Positions 7,708 through 15,017 of a stretch of 53,025 nt of DNA are shown in pieces (position 1 is the stretch's first letter; each line of letters opens with the position of its first letter). Origin of the DNA: a virus; the IMG/VR virus record IMGVR_UViG_3300036389_000008, positions 1 through 53,025 of that record, one strand, 5' to 3'. A program made the position numbers and the translations under genes. Under the pieces are notes generated by a model that saw nothing but the letters and a program-made list of their open reading frames with translations, was not told the origin of the DNA and made no database searches.

Positions 7708-8486
7708 CACCGATCCACTATACCGCCAATTACCTACTGAACCCGACCAATCCGGTCTCTGTCGTGCTGATCGGCGCGGGTGGCACCGGCTCCCAGGTCT
7801 TGACGACGCTGGCCCGAATGAGCCACGCGCTGATTCAGTTAGGCCATCCGGGCTTTCACGTATCGGTTTGGGATGACGACGAAGTGAGCCGGGCGAATCT
7901 GGGTCGTCAGTTGTTTGCTGAATCAGAGCTTGGTTTTAACAAAGCGGTCGTGCTGATCAACCGCATCAACCGCTTTTTCGGCACCAACTGGAAAGCGTTT
8001 CCCAAACGGTTCGATGCGAAAACAGGCGCGAAGCATTCGGCCAATCTGTTTATTACCTGCGTCGATACGGTAGCGGCCCGGGTGGAGGTAGCTGCTTCCA
8101 TCCGGAAGATGCGAAAAGCGAAACAGAACGACCGGGATATGCCCTACTACTGGCTCGATTTCGGCAATAGTCGCTACACGGGTCAGGTTATGCTGGCAAC
8201 CGTTGACGCTATTAAACAACCGGAATCGAAGCAGTACAACCCGGTTGCTCAGCTGCCGTTCATTACCGACGAGTTTGCCGACGTGCTGCAACAGTCCGAA
8301 GCTGACGACAATACGCCTAGCTGCTCACTGGCCGAGGCCTTGACGCGTCAGGATTTATTCATCAATTCCACGCTGGCCACGATGGGATCGGCTCTACTCT
8401 GGAGCCTGTTCCGCAACGGCATGACCGAAAACCGGGGCTTCTTTCTCAACCTTCAAGATTTCCGGTCGCAACCGGTACGCGTATGA
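7704..8486 (+). CDS. PRTRC ThiF-family protein (E1-like adenylating enzyme)
   Basis: 260 aa. Rossmann nucleotide-binding loop IGAGGTGSQ (23-31), then VWDDDEVSRANLGRQLF with D57-D59 and R68, matching the ATP/Mg-binding features of ThiF/MoeB/E1 enzymes. FITCVDTVAARV is the conserved crossover strand. A TPSCSLAEA segment follows late in the protein. E1-like enzymes adenylate the C-terminal glycine of a ubiquitin-like partner, here presumably the 72-aa gene C product, and pass it to an E2 (gene B). Compact E1 forms of this kind lack the extra domains of eukaryotic E1. Confidence 0.85.
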   Translation: MTPIHYTANYLLNPTNPVSVVLIGAGGTGSQVLTTLARMSHALIQLGHPGFHVSVWDDDEVSRANLGRQLFAESELGFNKAVVLINRINRFFGTNWKAFPKRFDAKTGAKHSANLFITCVDTVAARVEVAASIRKMRKAKQNDRDMPYYWLDFGNSRYTGQVMLATVDAIKQPESKQYNPVAQLPFITDEFADVLQQSEADDNTPSCSLAEALTRQDLFINSTLATMGSALLWSLFRNGMTENRGFFLNLQDFRSQPVRV

Positions 8487-8665
8487 TAACTAAACCTGAG
8501 AAAATGAACGCTGAAACATGGCGTCAGATTTGTTCGGCGGCTAAGGCTTACGCCAAACCACACCGCCATGCTTACCGCTATAACGCTGTACTAGATGCTT
8601 ACAAAGCCGGTGCAGTGAATCAGTGGCTAACCATAGTAGCAATCATTGATGAATTAGACCTATGA
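8483..8665 (+). CDS. Small 60-aa protein after ThiF
   Basis: Overlaps the ThiF stop and the next ATG by 4 nt each, so it belongs to the same translationally coupled run. The product is mostly helical with several His, Tyr and Lys residues. The start could also be Met8. No family recognised and no membrane segment. Confidence 0.5.
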   Translation: MITKPEKMNAETWRQICSAAKAYAKPHRHAYRYNAVLDAYKAGAVNQWLTIVAIIDELDL

Positions 8666-9306
8666 TTCAGCCTTTTCCGCTTGACTGGCCTGCGGGCCAT
8701 CGACGATCGGGACCGCTTGAACAGGAACGCTCGTCAGTCAAATCGCCAATCGCTACCCTGTACCGGTCGATTCATACCGAACTCAAAGCCTGGAAAGCGA
8801 CCGGCGTGATCATCTCGTCGAATGCCGTTCTGAAAAAGGACGGTACACCTGCGGCCCGGCAAACCAAGCCGGCCGATACGGGAGCCGTCGTGTATTTCTG
8901 GTACCGTAATGTTTTTTACGGTCTGAGCCTTGATCACTTCACGGATTTGCCGGGCAATCTGAAGGAAATCCGGGATATTTTGAACCGGTTTCGTCGCTTC
9001 TGGCGGCTGTATAACTACGGGGTAATGCTGAAAATGCTGGCTGAAATCGCAACAGTTAAACAGCCACAGCAGCAAGAAAGACAGCAGCAGAAGCAGGAAC
9101 CACCCCCGAAACAAAAAACGGAGCGTTCGGCTGAGGATTGGCGAACCGTGCTCGAATTAGGTAAAGTCGTCACGTGGTCGCAGGTACGGGCTAATTATTT
9201 AAGACTCTCCAAAAAATACCATCCGGATAAAGGCGGTAAAACGGAAGACTTCCAACGATTACAGGCCGCTTACGAAAAAGGGAAAAAGCATTTCAATTTT
9301 AAATAA
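8662..9306 (+). CDS. J-domain protein at the end of the PRTRC operon
   Basis: 214 aa. Residues about 158-210 form a DnaJ-type J domain with the HPD signature at H187-D189 (SKKYHPDKGG), which would stimulate a host Hsp70 (DnaK). The N-terminal 130 residues are a separate domain of unknown fold (TGAVVYFWYRNVFYGLSLDHF), joined by a Gln/Lys/Pro-rich linker at about 133-155. J proteins often remodel replication or partition complexes. Coupling to ThiF suggests it serves the conjugation cassette or phage replication. Nothing shows the client. Confidence 0.75.
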   Translation: MIQPFPLDWPAGHRRSGPLEQERSSVKSPIATLYRSIHTELKAWKATGVIISSNAVLKKDGTPAARQTKPADTGAVVYFWYRNVFYGLSLDHFTDLPGNLKEIRDILNRFRRFWRLYNYGVMLKMLAEIATVKQPQQQERQQQKQEPPPKQKTERSAEDWRTVLELGKVVTWSQVRANYLRLSKKYHPDKGGKTEDFQRLQAAYEKGKKHFNFK

Positions 9307-9330
9307 AACGCACCCATAAGTCACAGCCTC

Positions 9331-9450
9331 ATGAAATTATTCATCCGCATCATAATTCTGGTCTTTGCCATGTACGCTGTTCATCATGCGCAATCGCGTT
9401 ATCATCGTCATCATCCAGTTCGACGAACAGTCACTGTTTGTAGTTGGTAG
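9331..9450 (+). CDS. 39-aa membrane or secreted His-rich peptide
   Basis: Short complete frame: ATG 9331, TAG 9448-9450. Residues 2-17 are hydrophobic (KLFIRIIILVFAMYAV), a signal anchor or signal peptide, followed by a basic His/Arg-rich tail (HHAQSRYHRHHPVRR). Lies in the gap after the J gene and before the operator repeats. Function unknown; small size lowers confidence. Confidence 0.4.
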   Translation: MKLFIRIIILVFAMYAVHHAQSRYHRHHPVRRTVTVCSW

Positions 9451-9461
9451 AACCGGATTTG

Positions 9462-9545
9462 TAGTACTGGAAAGTGCTATTTAAGTAATGGATAGTCAGT
9501 TTATAGTACTAGAAGTACTACGCCAAGTAATGGATACTCACTTAT
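9462..9545 (+). repeat. Two tandem ~42-bp operator-like repeats, each with a dyad
   Basis: Repeat A starts at 9462 and repeat B at 9504. Each begins with a dyad (A: TAGTACT-GGA-AAGTGCTA; B: perfect TAGTACT-AGA-AGTACTA) and continues with AAGTAATGGATA, then G or C, then TCA. They fill the gap 9451-9558 before the DNA-binding protein gene at 9559, so they look like binding sites for that protein or for an unseen repressor. Confidence 0.6.
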
Positions 9546-9558
9546 AAAATCCAAAACA

Positions 9559-9942
9559 ATGAGCTTATTGAATTTCACAACTGATCAACTAAAACAAGAA
9601 TTAAACCGTAGGTCAGCCGCTGGCGTGAGCAATGCCGGAATTGATGGCCAGCCTACATTTGACCAACTACCTGCTTACGTGGCTGAGTTAGGTCAAAAAG
9701 TAGAATACTTAATCAAAATCATAGGGCAAGGTGCTGGTAACTCGGATCGCTGGTTAAGCATAGAAGAACTACAAGACTATTTACCGGGCAGGCCATCTAT
9801 AACTACGCTTTATGGAAAGGTTCAACGAAATGAAATTCCTTTTCACAAAATGGGGAAAAGACTCATATTTAGACAATCAGAGATAGAAACGTGGTTACTC
9901 ACTTTAAAATCCGATAAGAGTAAAGTTGATAGCCAAGAGTAA
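9559..9942 (+). CDS. Excisionase-like helix-turn-helix protein
   Basis: 127 aa. Residues 64-113 form an excisionase/MerR-like wHTH (HTH_17 type): WLSIEELQDYL, then TTLYGKVQRNEIPFHKMGKR and FRQSEIETWL. The N-terminal 55 residues are helical and probably mediate oligomerisation. Such proteins bend DNA as recombination directionality factors or act as regulators. The gene follows paired operator dyads and is closed by its own terminator, so it is an independent unit, which fits a regulator that controls itself. Confidence 0.65.
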   Translation: MSLLNFTTDQLKQELNRRSAAGVSNAGIDGQPTFDQLPAYVAELGQKVEYLIKIIGQGAGNSDRWLSIEELQDYLPGRPSITTLYGKVQRNEIPFHKMGKRLIFRQSEIETWLLTLKSDKSKVDSQE

Positions 9943-9956
9943 TTTTATAAAATCAG

Positions 9957-9981
9957 CCCGGTCTAATCAACCGGGTTTTTT
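9957..9981 (+). terminator. Rho-independent terminator after the excisionase-like gene
   Basis: CCCGGT (9957-9962), 7-nt loop, ACCGGG (9970-9975), then six T. It separates the regulatory gene from the ParB/terminase operon. Confidence 0.85.
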
Positions 9982-9997
9982 ATTCAAATACACCATT

Positions 9998-10057
9998 ATG
10001 ATAATATAGATTTTATCTATCATATTTGACTTTACCTAATACCGTATCTATAATTTG
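9998..10057 (+). promoter_or_regulatory. Promoter and dyad operator before the ParB gene
   Basis: TTTG 10025-10028, 20 nt, then TATAATTTG ending at 10057: close to the Bacteroidetes -33/-7 pattern with one extra base. Just upstream, TAGAT-TTT-ATCTA (10007-10019) nests within ATGATA...TATCAT (9998-10023), an operator-like palindrome abutting the -33 element. The promoter would drive the ParB, glycosyltransferase and terminase genes. Confidence 0.55.
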
Positions 10058-10070
10058 TACTTCTTGAATT

Positions 10071-11138
10071 ATGCAGACAGTTCTTCTGCCTATTGACCTG
10101 CTCTCAGTCAATTCGGGGCAGGTTGCAGGCTTGCCTAAAAATCCGCGCTTCATCAAAGACGAGCGATTTCGTCAACTCATTCAATCCATCCGCGATGATC
10201 CCGAAATGTTATCGTTACGGGAATGTTTAGTATTTCCTCATCATGACCGGTACGTTGTCATTGCGGGCAATATGCGCCTGCGTGCGCTGATGGAACTTGG
10301 TTATGCTGAGGTTCCCTGTAAAGTGCTATCCCCGGAAACACCACCTGAAAAACTCCGAGCTATTACGATCAAAGACAATCTAAGTTTTGGGGGTGATGAC
10401 CTGGAAGCACTCGCAGCGGAATGGGATAAAGGTTTGTTGACAGAATGGGGGATGGAGTCCCACGAGTGGACGCCCGAAGTTGGCAAGCTGATCGATCTGG
10501 AAAAGGTAGCCGTTGCCGAGTTGAAGCCGCACCCACAGAATTATAAAGTTCATCCTGACGATCAGCTCCAACACATTGCCCGCAGCATCCGTGATCACGG
10601 CCTGTTCCGCAACGTCGTCATCTCTGCCGATGGCTTTATCATCGCTGGTCACGCGCTGGTTCTCGCCGTCGAACAGATGGGCATGCGATTCCTGCCTGTT
10701 GTTCGGCTCGATGTTACCCATGATTCGCCCATGGCCTTAAAACTGCTCGTGGCTGATAATGAAATCAGTCATCTGGCTGAAATCAATGATCGTAAACTTT
10801 CCGAAGTGTTACGCGACGTGAACATGGCCGATTCTCTACAGGGAACGGGCTATGACGAAATGATGCTGGCAAATCTGCTCATCGTTACCCGAAGCCGGGA
10901 CGAGATCAAGGATTTTAATGCCGCGGCCGAGTGGGTGGGTATGCCGGAATATGAACCAGCGACAAAGCCTGAATTTAAGCTGATCGTTCATTTCGCTACG
11001 GAACAGGACCGGTTTGCCTTTGAGCAACAGTATAAGGTTCCCATCATGACCAAAGGCACCAAGACCTGGACCACACAGCATCCGTTCCCCGGTCGACACG
11101 ATCTATCATCCTTAAAAATCGAATCCGGTGGAAACTAA
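10071..11138 (+). CDS. Protein with two ParB N-terminal-like domains
   Basis: 355 aa. Two ParB/Srx-fold domains: the first spans about residues 5-90 (RFRQLIQSIRDDPEML, then VIAGNMRLRALMELG), the second about 150-235 (LQHIARSIRDHGLFRNVVI, then IIAGHALVLAVEQMG). The first keeps the G-x-x-R-type box; in the second, GHALVLA replaces it, so that copy may be degenerate. No HTH is evident, so plasmid-type partition is unlikely. In phages such proteins often neighbour base-modification and terminase genes; here the glycosyltransferase gene overlaps by 11 nt. Possibly CTP-dependent, but unproven. Confidence 0.75.
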   Translation: MQTVLLPIDLLSVNSGQVAGLPKNPRFIKDERFRQLIQSIRDDPEMLSLRECLVFPHHDRYVVIAGNMRLRALMELGYAEVPCKVLSPETPPEKLRAITIKDNLSFGGDDLEALAAEWDKGLLTEWGMESHEWTPEVGKLIDLEKVAVAELKPHPQNYKVHPDDQLQHIARSIRDHGLFRNVVISADGFIIAGHALVLAVEQMGMRFLPVVRLDVTHDSPMALKLLVADNEISHLAEINDRKLSEVLRDVNMADSLQGTGYDEMMLANLLIVTRSRDEIKDFNAAAEWVGMPEYEPATKPEFKLIVHFATEQDRFAFEQQYKVPIMTKGTKTWTTQHPFPGRHDLSSLKIESGGN

Positions 11139-12018
11139 ATATCCGGTTTACGTGCCCTCCAAAGGTCGTTTCGAGAATTGTTACACCGCCAAATTTCTGC
11201 TGGCTGATCAAACGCCGTTCTGGTTAGTCGTCGAACCATCGGAATATGAGGAATACGCGTCGCGCTTTCCCAAAGACATCATCATCGTCACGCCGAAGGA
11301 TAACATGACGCTACTCGGTGTACGAAACTGGATTCATGATCGCAGTAAAGCCGCTGGCGATAAACGGCACTGGCAGCTCGACGATAATATCATGCGGACG
11401 CGCCGGCTCTTTAAGGGAAAACGTATTCCGTGCAACTCGGCCATTGCCCTTCGGATGTGTGAGGAGTTCACCGATCGTTATACCAACATTGGGCTATCCG
11501 GCTTGAACTACACCATGTTCGCCCTCAACACGACGCCCGTTCCTTACTTTCTGAACGTGCACGTGTATTCGTGCTCGCTGATCAACAACGAAATGCCGTA
11601 CCGTCATCGCCTGATCTACAACGACGATACGGATCTGTGTTTGCAGATTCTCGCGGGCGGCCACTGTACCGTTCTCTTCAACGCGTTCATGGTTGACAAA
11701 ATCCGGACGATGGTCGTCAAAGGTGGCAACACAACGGCGTTGTACCAGGGCGACGGTCGGCTGAAGATGGCGCGCAGCCTGGAACGGGTTTGGCCTGGCG
11801 TTGTTACGACCGATCGACGCTTTCAGCGGCCGCAACACGTGGTGAAAGATAGCTGGAAACATTTCGACACCCAGTTGATTCGAAGGACCGACATCGACTG
11901 GTCAGCTCTGGAAAATACGACCAACGAGTTCGGTATGCAGCTCGTCGTCGTCAATCCGGAATTGAAGAGCGAAGAACTAAAAAAACTGGTCGATCAACAA
12001 CAAATAATAAGAGAATAA
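11128..12018 (+). CDS. TET-associated-type (TAGT/GREB-like) glycosyltransferase
   Basis: 296 aa starting at GTG 11128 inside the ParB gene's end. Features of the TAGT group, from memory: YVPSKGR near the N-terminus (residues 8-14), the sugar-nucleotide/metal motif LDDN (D85, D86) and NDDTDLCLQIL (D166-D169). These enzymes are thought to put sugars on modified bases such as 5-hydroxymethylpyrimidines in phage DNA. No TET/JBP oxygenase or hydroxymethylase is seen in the window, so the acceptor is unknown. The terminase small-subunit gene starts 9 nt later. Confidence 0.65.
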   Translation: METKYPVYVPSKGRFENCYTAKFLLADQTPFWLVVEPSEYEEYASRFPKDIIIVTPKDNMTLLGVRNWIHDRSKAAGDKRHWQLDDNIMRTRRLFKGKRIPCNSAIALRMCEEFTDRYTNIGLSGLNYTMFALNTTPVPYFLNVHVYSCSLINNEMPYRHRLIYNDDTDLCLQILAGGHCTVLFNAFMVDKIRTMVVKGGNTTALYQGDGRLKMARSLERVWPGVVTTDRRFQRPQHVVKDSWKHFDTQLIRRTDIDWSALENTTNEFGMQLVVVNPELKSEELKKLVDQQQIIRE

Positions 12019-12026
12019 TAAGAGAA

Positions 12027-12428
12027 ATGAATGACCAGAACCTAAAACCGGTCCAACCCGGTGAGGTGCGAAACCCGAAAGGTAGGCCCACTGGTGCCCG
12101 CAATCGAAAGACGCTGGCAAAATGGATAATGACCCTGGCTGCTGATGAGGTTTTACCCGAATCAATTTTGGTAATCATGCGCGCAAAGTATCCGAATCTT
12201 AAAGACATGTCCGTCGAAGAGATCATGCTTTTGGCGCAAGTTGCCAAGTCGATTGATAAGCGGGATACGTTTGCTTTTAATGCGGTAATGGATACTGCCT
12301 ACGGCCGTCCATCGCAGGCGCTTGAAGTATCTGGTGAAGGTGGGGGCCCAATACAGGTAATTGCCTACATACCAGAATTTGATCCATTACCCGAACACGA
12401 AGAGGAAAATGACAGTCCAACGGATTAG
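12027..12428 (+). CDS. terS: Terminase small subunit candidate (DUF5681-like)
   Basis: 133 aa. The N-terminus PGEVRNPKGRPTGARNRKT is the DUF5681 signature, often found next to the terminase large subunit in phages. A central helical region (about 35-100) could be the DNA-binding/oligomerisation core, and the C-terminus is acidic. The end overlaps the large-subunit start by 20 nt. The assignment as TerS relies on that position. Confidence 0.7.
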   Translation: MNDQNLKPVQPGEVRNPKGRPTGARNRKTLAKWIMTLAADEVLPESILVIMRAKYPNLKDMSVEEIMLLAQVAKSIDKRDTFAFNAVMDTAYGRPSQALEVSGEGGGPIQVIAYIPEFDPLPEHEEENDSPTD

Positions 12429-14001
12429 GGTAAAACTTCAACCTGGATTTCAGGAAGCCTTTGTCCGCACACCCGCCGATATCGCCATCGGTGGCGGGGC
12501 CGCTGGTGCAGGTAAGAGTTATGCCCTATTGTATGAACCGGCCGTTCGGTACCAACATATACCGACGTTTCGCTCGGTATTCTTTCGCCGTACCTATCCG
12601 GAGATTACCAACCCAGGCGGTTTACGGGATACGTCCAATGGCCTGTATCCACTATTTGGGGCTAAACTGTCGCAAATGGACTGGAACTTCCCATCGAAGG
12701 CAAAAATCGTCTTTCGTCATCTTCAGCGCGAATCGGACATCTATAGCTGGCAAGGTGCCCAGATTCCCGATATCCGCTTCGACGAGCTCACCCACTTTAC
12801 GGCCACTCAGTTCTTTTACATGATGAGCCGGAATCGGAACCCAAACAATGACGGTATCGTCTCTCGAATTCGTGCCAGTTGCAACCCCGATCCAGATTCA
12901 TTTGTGGCCGAACTCATTGAGTGGTTCATTGATCAGGAAGAAAAGCTGCCCGATGGTTCACCAAATGGCCGGTATGGTTTCCCCATTCCTGAGCGCTGTG
13001 GGCAGTTACGGTACTTTGCTCGCAAAAACAACGAGTATATATGGGGGGCAACCGCGAAAGAAGTTATAGCCAAAGCGCCGGAACTATACACTGGTGAAAC
13101 GGCTAATACGCGCCCCAAGTCCATTACCTTCATCCCGGGTGACATCTATGGCAACAAGGCACTACTGCGCAGTGACCCTAATTATCTGGCTGGTTTAATG
13201 GCCTTGCCGGAAGAGGATCAGCAAAAACTACTCTTCGGTAACTGGAAGATTCGCGCCGATGGGCTGGCGCTCTATAATCCGTCTGCTGTTGGTTCGATCT
13301 TTACCAACTACCCTCCAGCTGGTGATCAGATGTACATCACCGCCGACGTTGCCCGGTTCGGGCACGACTGGACGGTTATTCTGGTCTGGCGAGGTTGGGA
13401 GGTGATTGAATGCGTAGTCATGAAAGAAAACGATTCGCCCGAAGCGGTGAACGTTATTGAAGGCTTACGGGAAAAACACCACATTATGGCGCATCATGTG
13501 CTGGTCGATCAGAACGGCGTTGGTGGAGCGGTACTTGACCTTCGGCCAGATTACGTTGGCTTTCTGAACAATGCCTCCGCGATGGAAGATCCGGCTATTC
13601 AGGTCAAAGAAAACTATAAAAACCTCAAAACGCAGTGCTTTTATCGGAGTGCCGAACGGGTGAATAGGGGCGCTTTGAAGGTGACACTCAACGATGATAC
13701 GGTAACTGTTTACGAATCGAGTCCATCCAAATCAGGTGGATTTAATCATGTCATCAACCGCGGTTGCCGTACTAAAATGGGCGGAAAAGTAGTCGATATC
13801 CGAGAGGTAATCAAACAGCAGTTACGCGCAATTCGCAAAGAAAAGCCAGATTTTGAGGGTAAAAAACAGATCAATACCAAGGAAGCTCAGAAAATACTGC
13901 TTAGCGGCTGGTCGCCTGACTTTGCTGACTGCGTTATGATGCGCGAATATTTCGAACTAGCACCGAAGCCACTTGACTTTGGTGGATGGGATATGTCGTA
14001 G
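12409..14001 (+). CDS. terL: Terminase large subunit
   Basis: 530 aa from ATG 12409 (an earlier in-frame ATG at 12361 lies deeper in terS). Walker A GGGAAGAGKS (28-37), Walker B FDE with D125-E126, and an RNase H-like nuclease with D313 in TADVARFG and D367 in VLVDQNGVGG. This ATP-driven motor packages DNA through the portal and cuts concatemers. Order and length are normal for tailed phages. The packaging type cannot be read safely from sequence alone. Confidence 0.92.
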   Translation: MTVQRIRVKLQPGFQEAFVRTPADIAIGGGAAGAGKSYALLYEPAVRYQHIPTFRSVFFRRTYPEITNPGGLRDTSNGLYPLFGAKLSQMDWNFPSKAKIVFRHLQRESDIYSWQGAQIPDIRFDELTHFTATQFFYMMSRNRNPNNDGIVSRIRASCNPDPDSFVAELIEWFIDQEEKLPDGSPNGRYGFPIPERCGQLRYFARKNNEYIWGATAKEVIAKAPELYTGETANTRPKSITFIPGDIYGNKALLRSDPNYLAGLMALPEEDQQKLLFGNWKIRADGLALYNPSAVGSIFTNYPPAGDQMYITADVARFGHDWTVILVWRGWEVIECVVMKENDSPEAVNVIEGLREKHHIMAHHVLVDQNGVGGAVLDLRPDYVGFLNNASAMEDPAIQVKENYKNLKTQCFYRSAERVNRGALKVTLNDDTVTVYESSPSKSGGFNHVINRGCRTKMGGKVVDIREVIKQQLRAIRKEKPDFEGKKQINTKEAQKILLSGWSPDFADCVMMREYFELAPKPLDFGGWDMS

Positions 14002-14030
14002 AGTTAAATCTAATATTGTAGACTTGATAG

Positions 14031-14060
14031 TTTGTAAAAATTAGTTTTTTTCTAATTTTG
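14031..14060 (+). promoter_or_regulatory. Late promoter 1 (Bacteroidetes -33/-7)
   Basis: TTTG 14031-14034, 18 nt, TAATTTTG 14053-14060: an exact match to the TTTG...TAnnTTTG pattern. Transcription would start near 14067, about 10 nt before the CTACCGGACGG box. Confidence 0.75.
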
Positions 14061-14076
14061 TTGCATCTCGCTTCAA

Positions 14077-14134
14077 CTACCGGACGGTTGGGCACTCGCT
14101 GCTGAGAGCAGCTCTTCACCGATCACCAATCGTC
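14077..14134 (+). promoter_or_regulatory. Late leader element copy 1: CTACCGGACGG box plus hairpin
   Basis: Box 14077-14087. GACGGTTGG (14083-14091) pairs with CCAATCGTC (14126-14134) as nine base pairs with one wobble, enclosing an inner hairpin GCTGCT-GAG-AGCAGC (14098-14112). The structure ends 3 nt before ATG 14138. Confidence 0.6.
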
Positions 14135-14137
14135 ATA

Positions 14138-14761
14138 ATGAAATTCCCAAGTTGTGGTTCCCTTACCGGGGCGTTGGTAACGCCAACGGCGTCCAACTGC
14201 ATGACCTGGCTGCTTCAATCGAAGCGCATGGGTTTCCAAAAAATCCCCCAGTCGTCGGCTCCTTTCGCCGATCAAGCTACAGCCCAGTTGCAGGCCAGTT
14301 GGAGTACGGCTCAGGCCTTGACCACGGACGCGAAGATTGTCATTCCCAAGTTCAAGAGCTTTTCGCCTGAACTACCACCTACTGAGCCTGTCACCTTCGG
14401 CTCGAATGACAACCAAACACCGGACGGCAATACGTTCATGATGGGCCAAACGGTACCCTCGTTCAATGCGAGTTGGGCGGGTTTGTCATCTGACCAATAT
14501 GATCAAACCGAAAATCTGTTTGCCTGGGGTAATCAGTCGGTTGACCTGGAAACCCTTGGCGTTTACTTTTTTCTGGGTCAACGGCAGGTCTTGATGAGCA
14601 AAACCTTCGGCCCGATTCCCGCCCGTAATTTCTTCATCGGTGATCCGAACGGGATGCAATTGCACGCCTTAACCATGTTCCCAATCCGCTTTGATCTGCT
14701 CAAAGGCTGGTTTCGGGATACGGTTCTTTTTGATTTAAGCTTCAACCACAACCTGTTGTAA
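14138..14761 (+). CDS. Hypothetical virion-region protein
   Basis: 207 aa from ATG 14138, right after the leader hairpin. From about residue 40 the sequence is convincing (FADQATAQLQASWSTAQAL, then VTFGSNDNQTPDGNTFMMGQ), beta-rich with many Asn and Gln, suggesting a structural protein. The first 40 residues are odd (Cys, Thr and Ser rich), and the +1-related frame over 14140-14260 reads better (LWFPYRGVGNANGVQLHDLA). The two frames meet at an A6/C5 run near 14237, so an indel or frameshift may have changed the N-terminus. Function unknown. Confidence 0.5.
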   Translation: MKFPSCGSLTGALVTPTASNCMTWLLQSKRMGFQKIPQSSAPFADQATAQLQASWSTAQALTTDAKIVIPKFKSFSPELPPTEPVTFGSNDNQTPDGNTFMMGQTVPSFNASWAGLSSDQYDQTENLFAWGNQSVDLETLGVYFFLGQRQVLMSKTFGPIPARNFFIGDPNGMQLHALTMFPIRFDLLKGWFRDTVLFDLSFNHNLL

Positions 14762-14795
14762 GCTCCTCGTTGTAGCGTACCTATCGTACTTAAAA

Positions 14796-15017
14796 ATGGC
14801 AAAATCTTCAACAACCGGGCAACCAAAGCCCACAAAACGCCTTCGGGAGCTGGATCCTCCGGGTGGCGTAGGCCTCGGCCGAGTTCAGGATTTCGACGCT
14901 GACCACGCCGATGCAATTTTGGCTCACGAGGCAGCCAATGGGGTCAAAAACTGGGAATTAGTCGACGAAACCGTACAGCTTTCTCCTGCCCCACGGGATG
15001 CCGCTAAATCCGAATGA
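14796..15017 (+). CDS. Small hypothetical protein before the portal
   Basis: 73 aa with a basic Ser/Thr/Lys-rich start (MAKSSTTGQPKPTKRLREL) and an acidic, Ala-rich C-terminus. Overlaps the portal start by 20 nt. No family recognised; likely a minor head or connector accessory by position. Confidence 0.5.
   Translation: MAKSSTTGQPKPTKRLRELDPPGGVGLGRVQDFDADHADAILAHEAANGVKNWELVDETVQLSPAPRDAAKSE

Noticed and set aside
10071-11138. Plasmid-type ParB partition gene, making this a plasmid-prophage
   Set aside because: Two ParB-like domains but no HTH, no ParA neighbour and no parS-like repeats seen.
14152-14370. Separate gene in the alternative frame at 14152
   Set aside because: Kept only as a finding: it lacks an ATG and ends within the better-supported gene, so an independent CDS is not justified.
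14413-14424. CACCGGACGG inside the 14138 gene
   Set aside because: Lacks the CT of the box, lies within coding sequence, and has no ATG or hairpin after it; probably chance.
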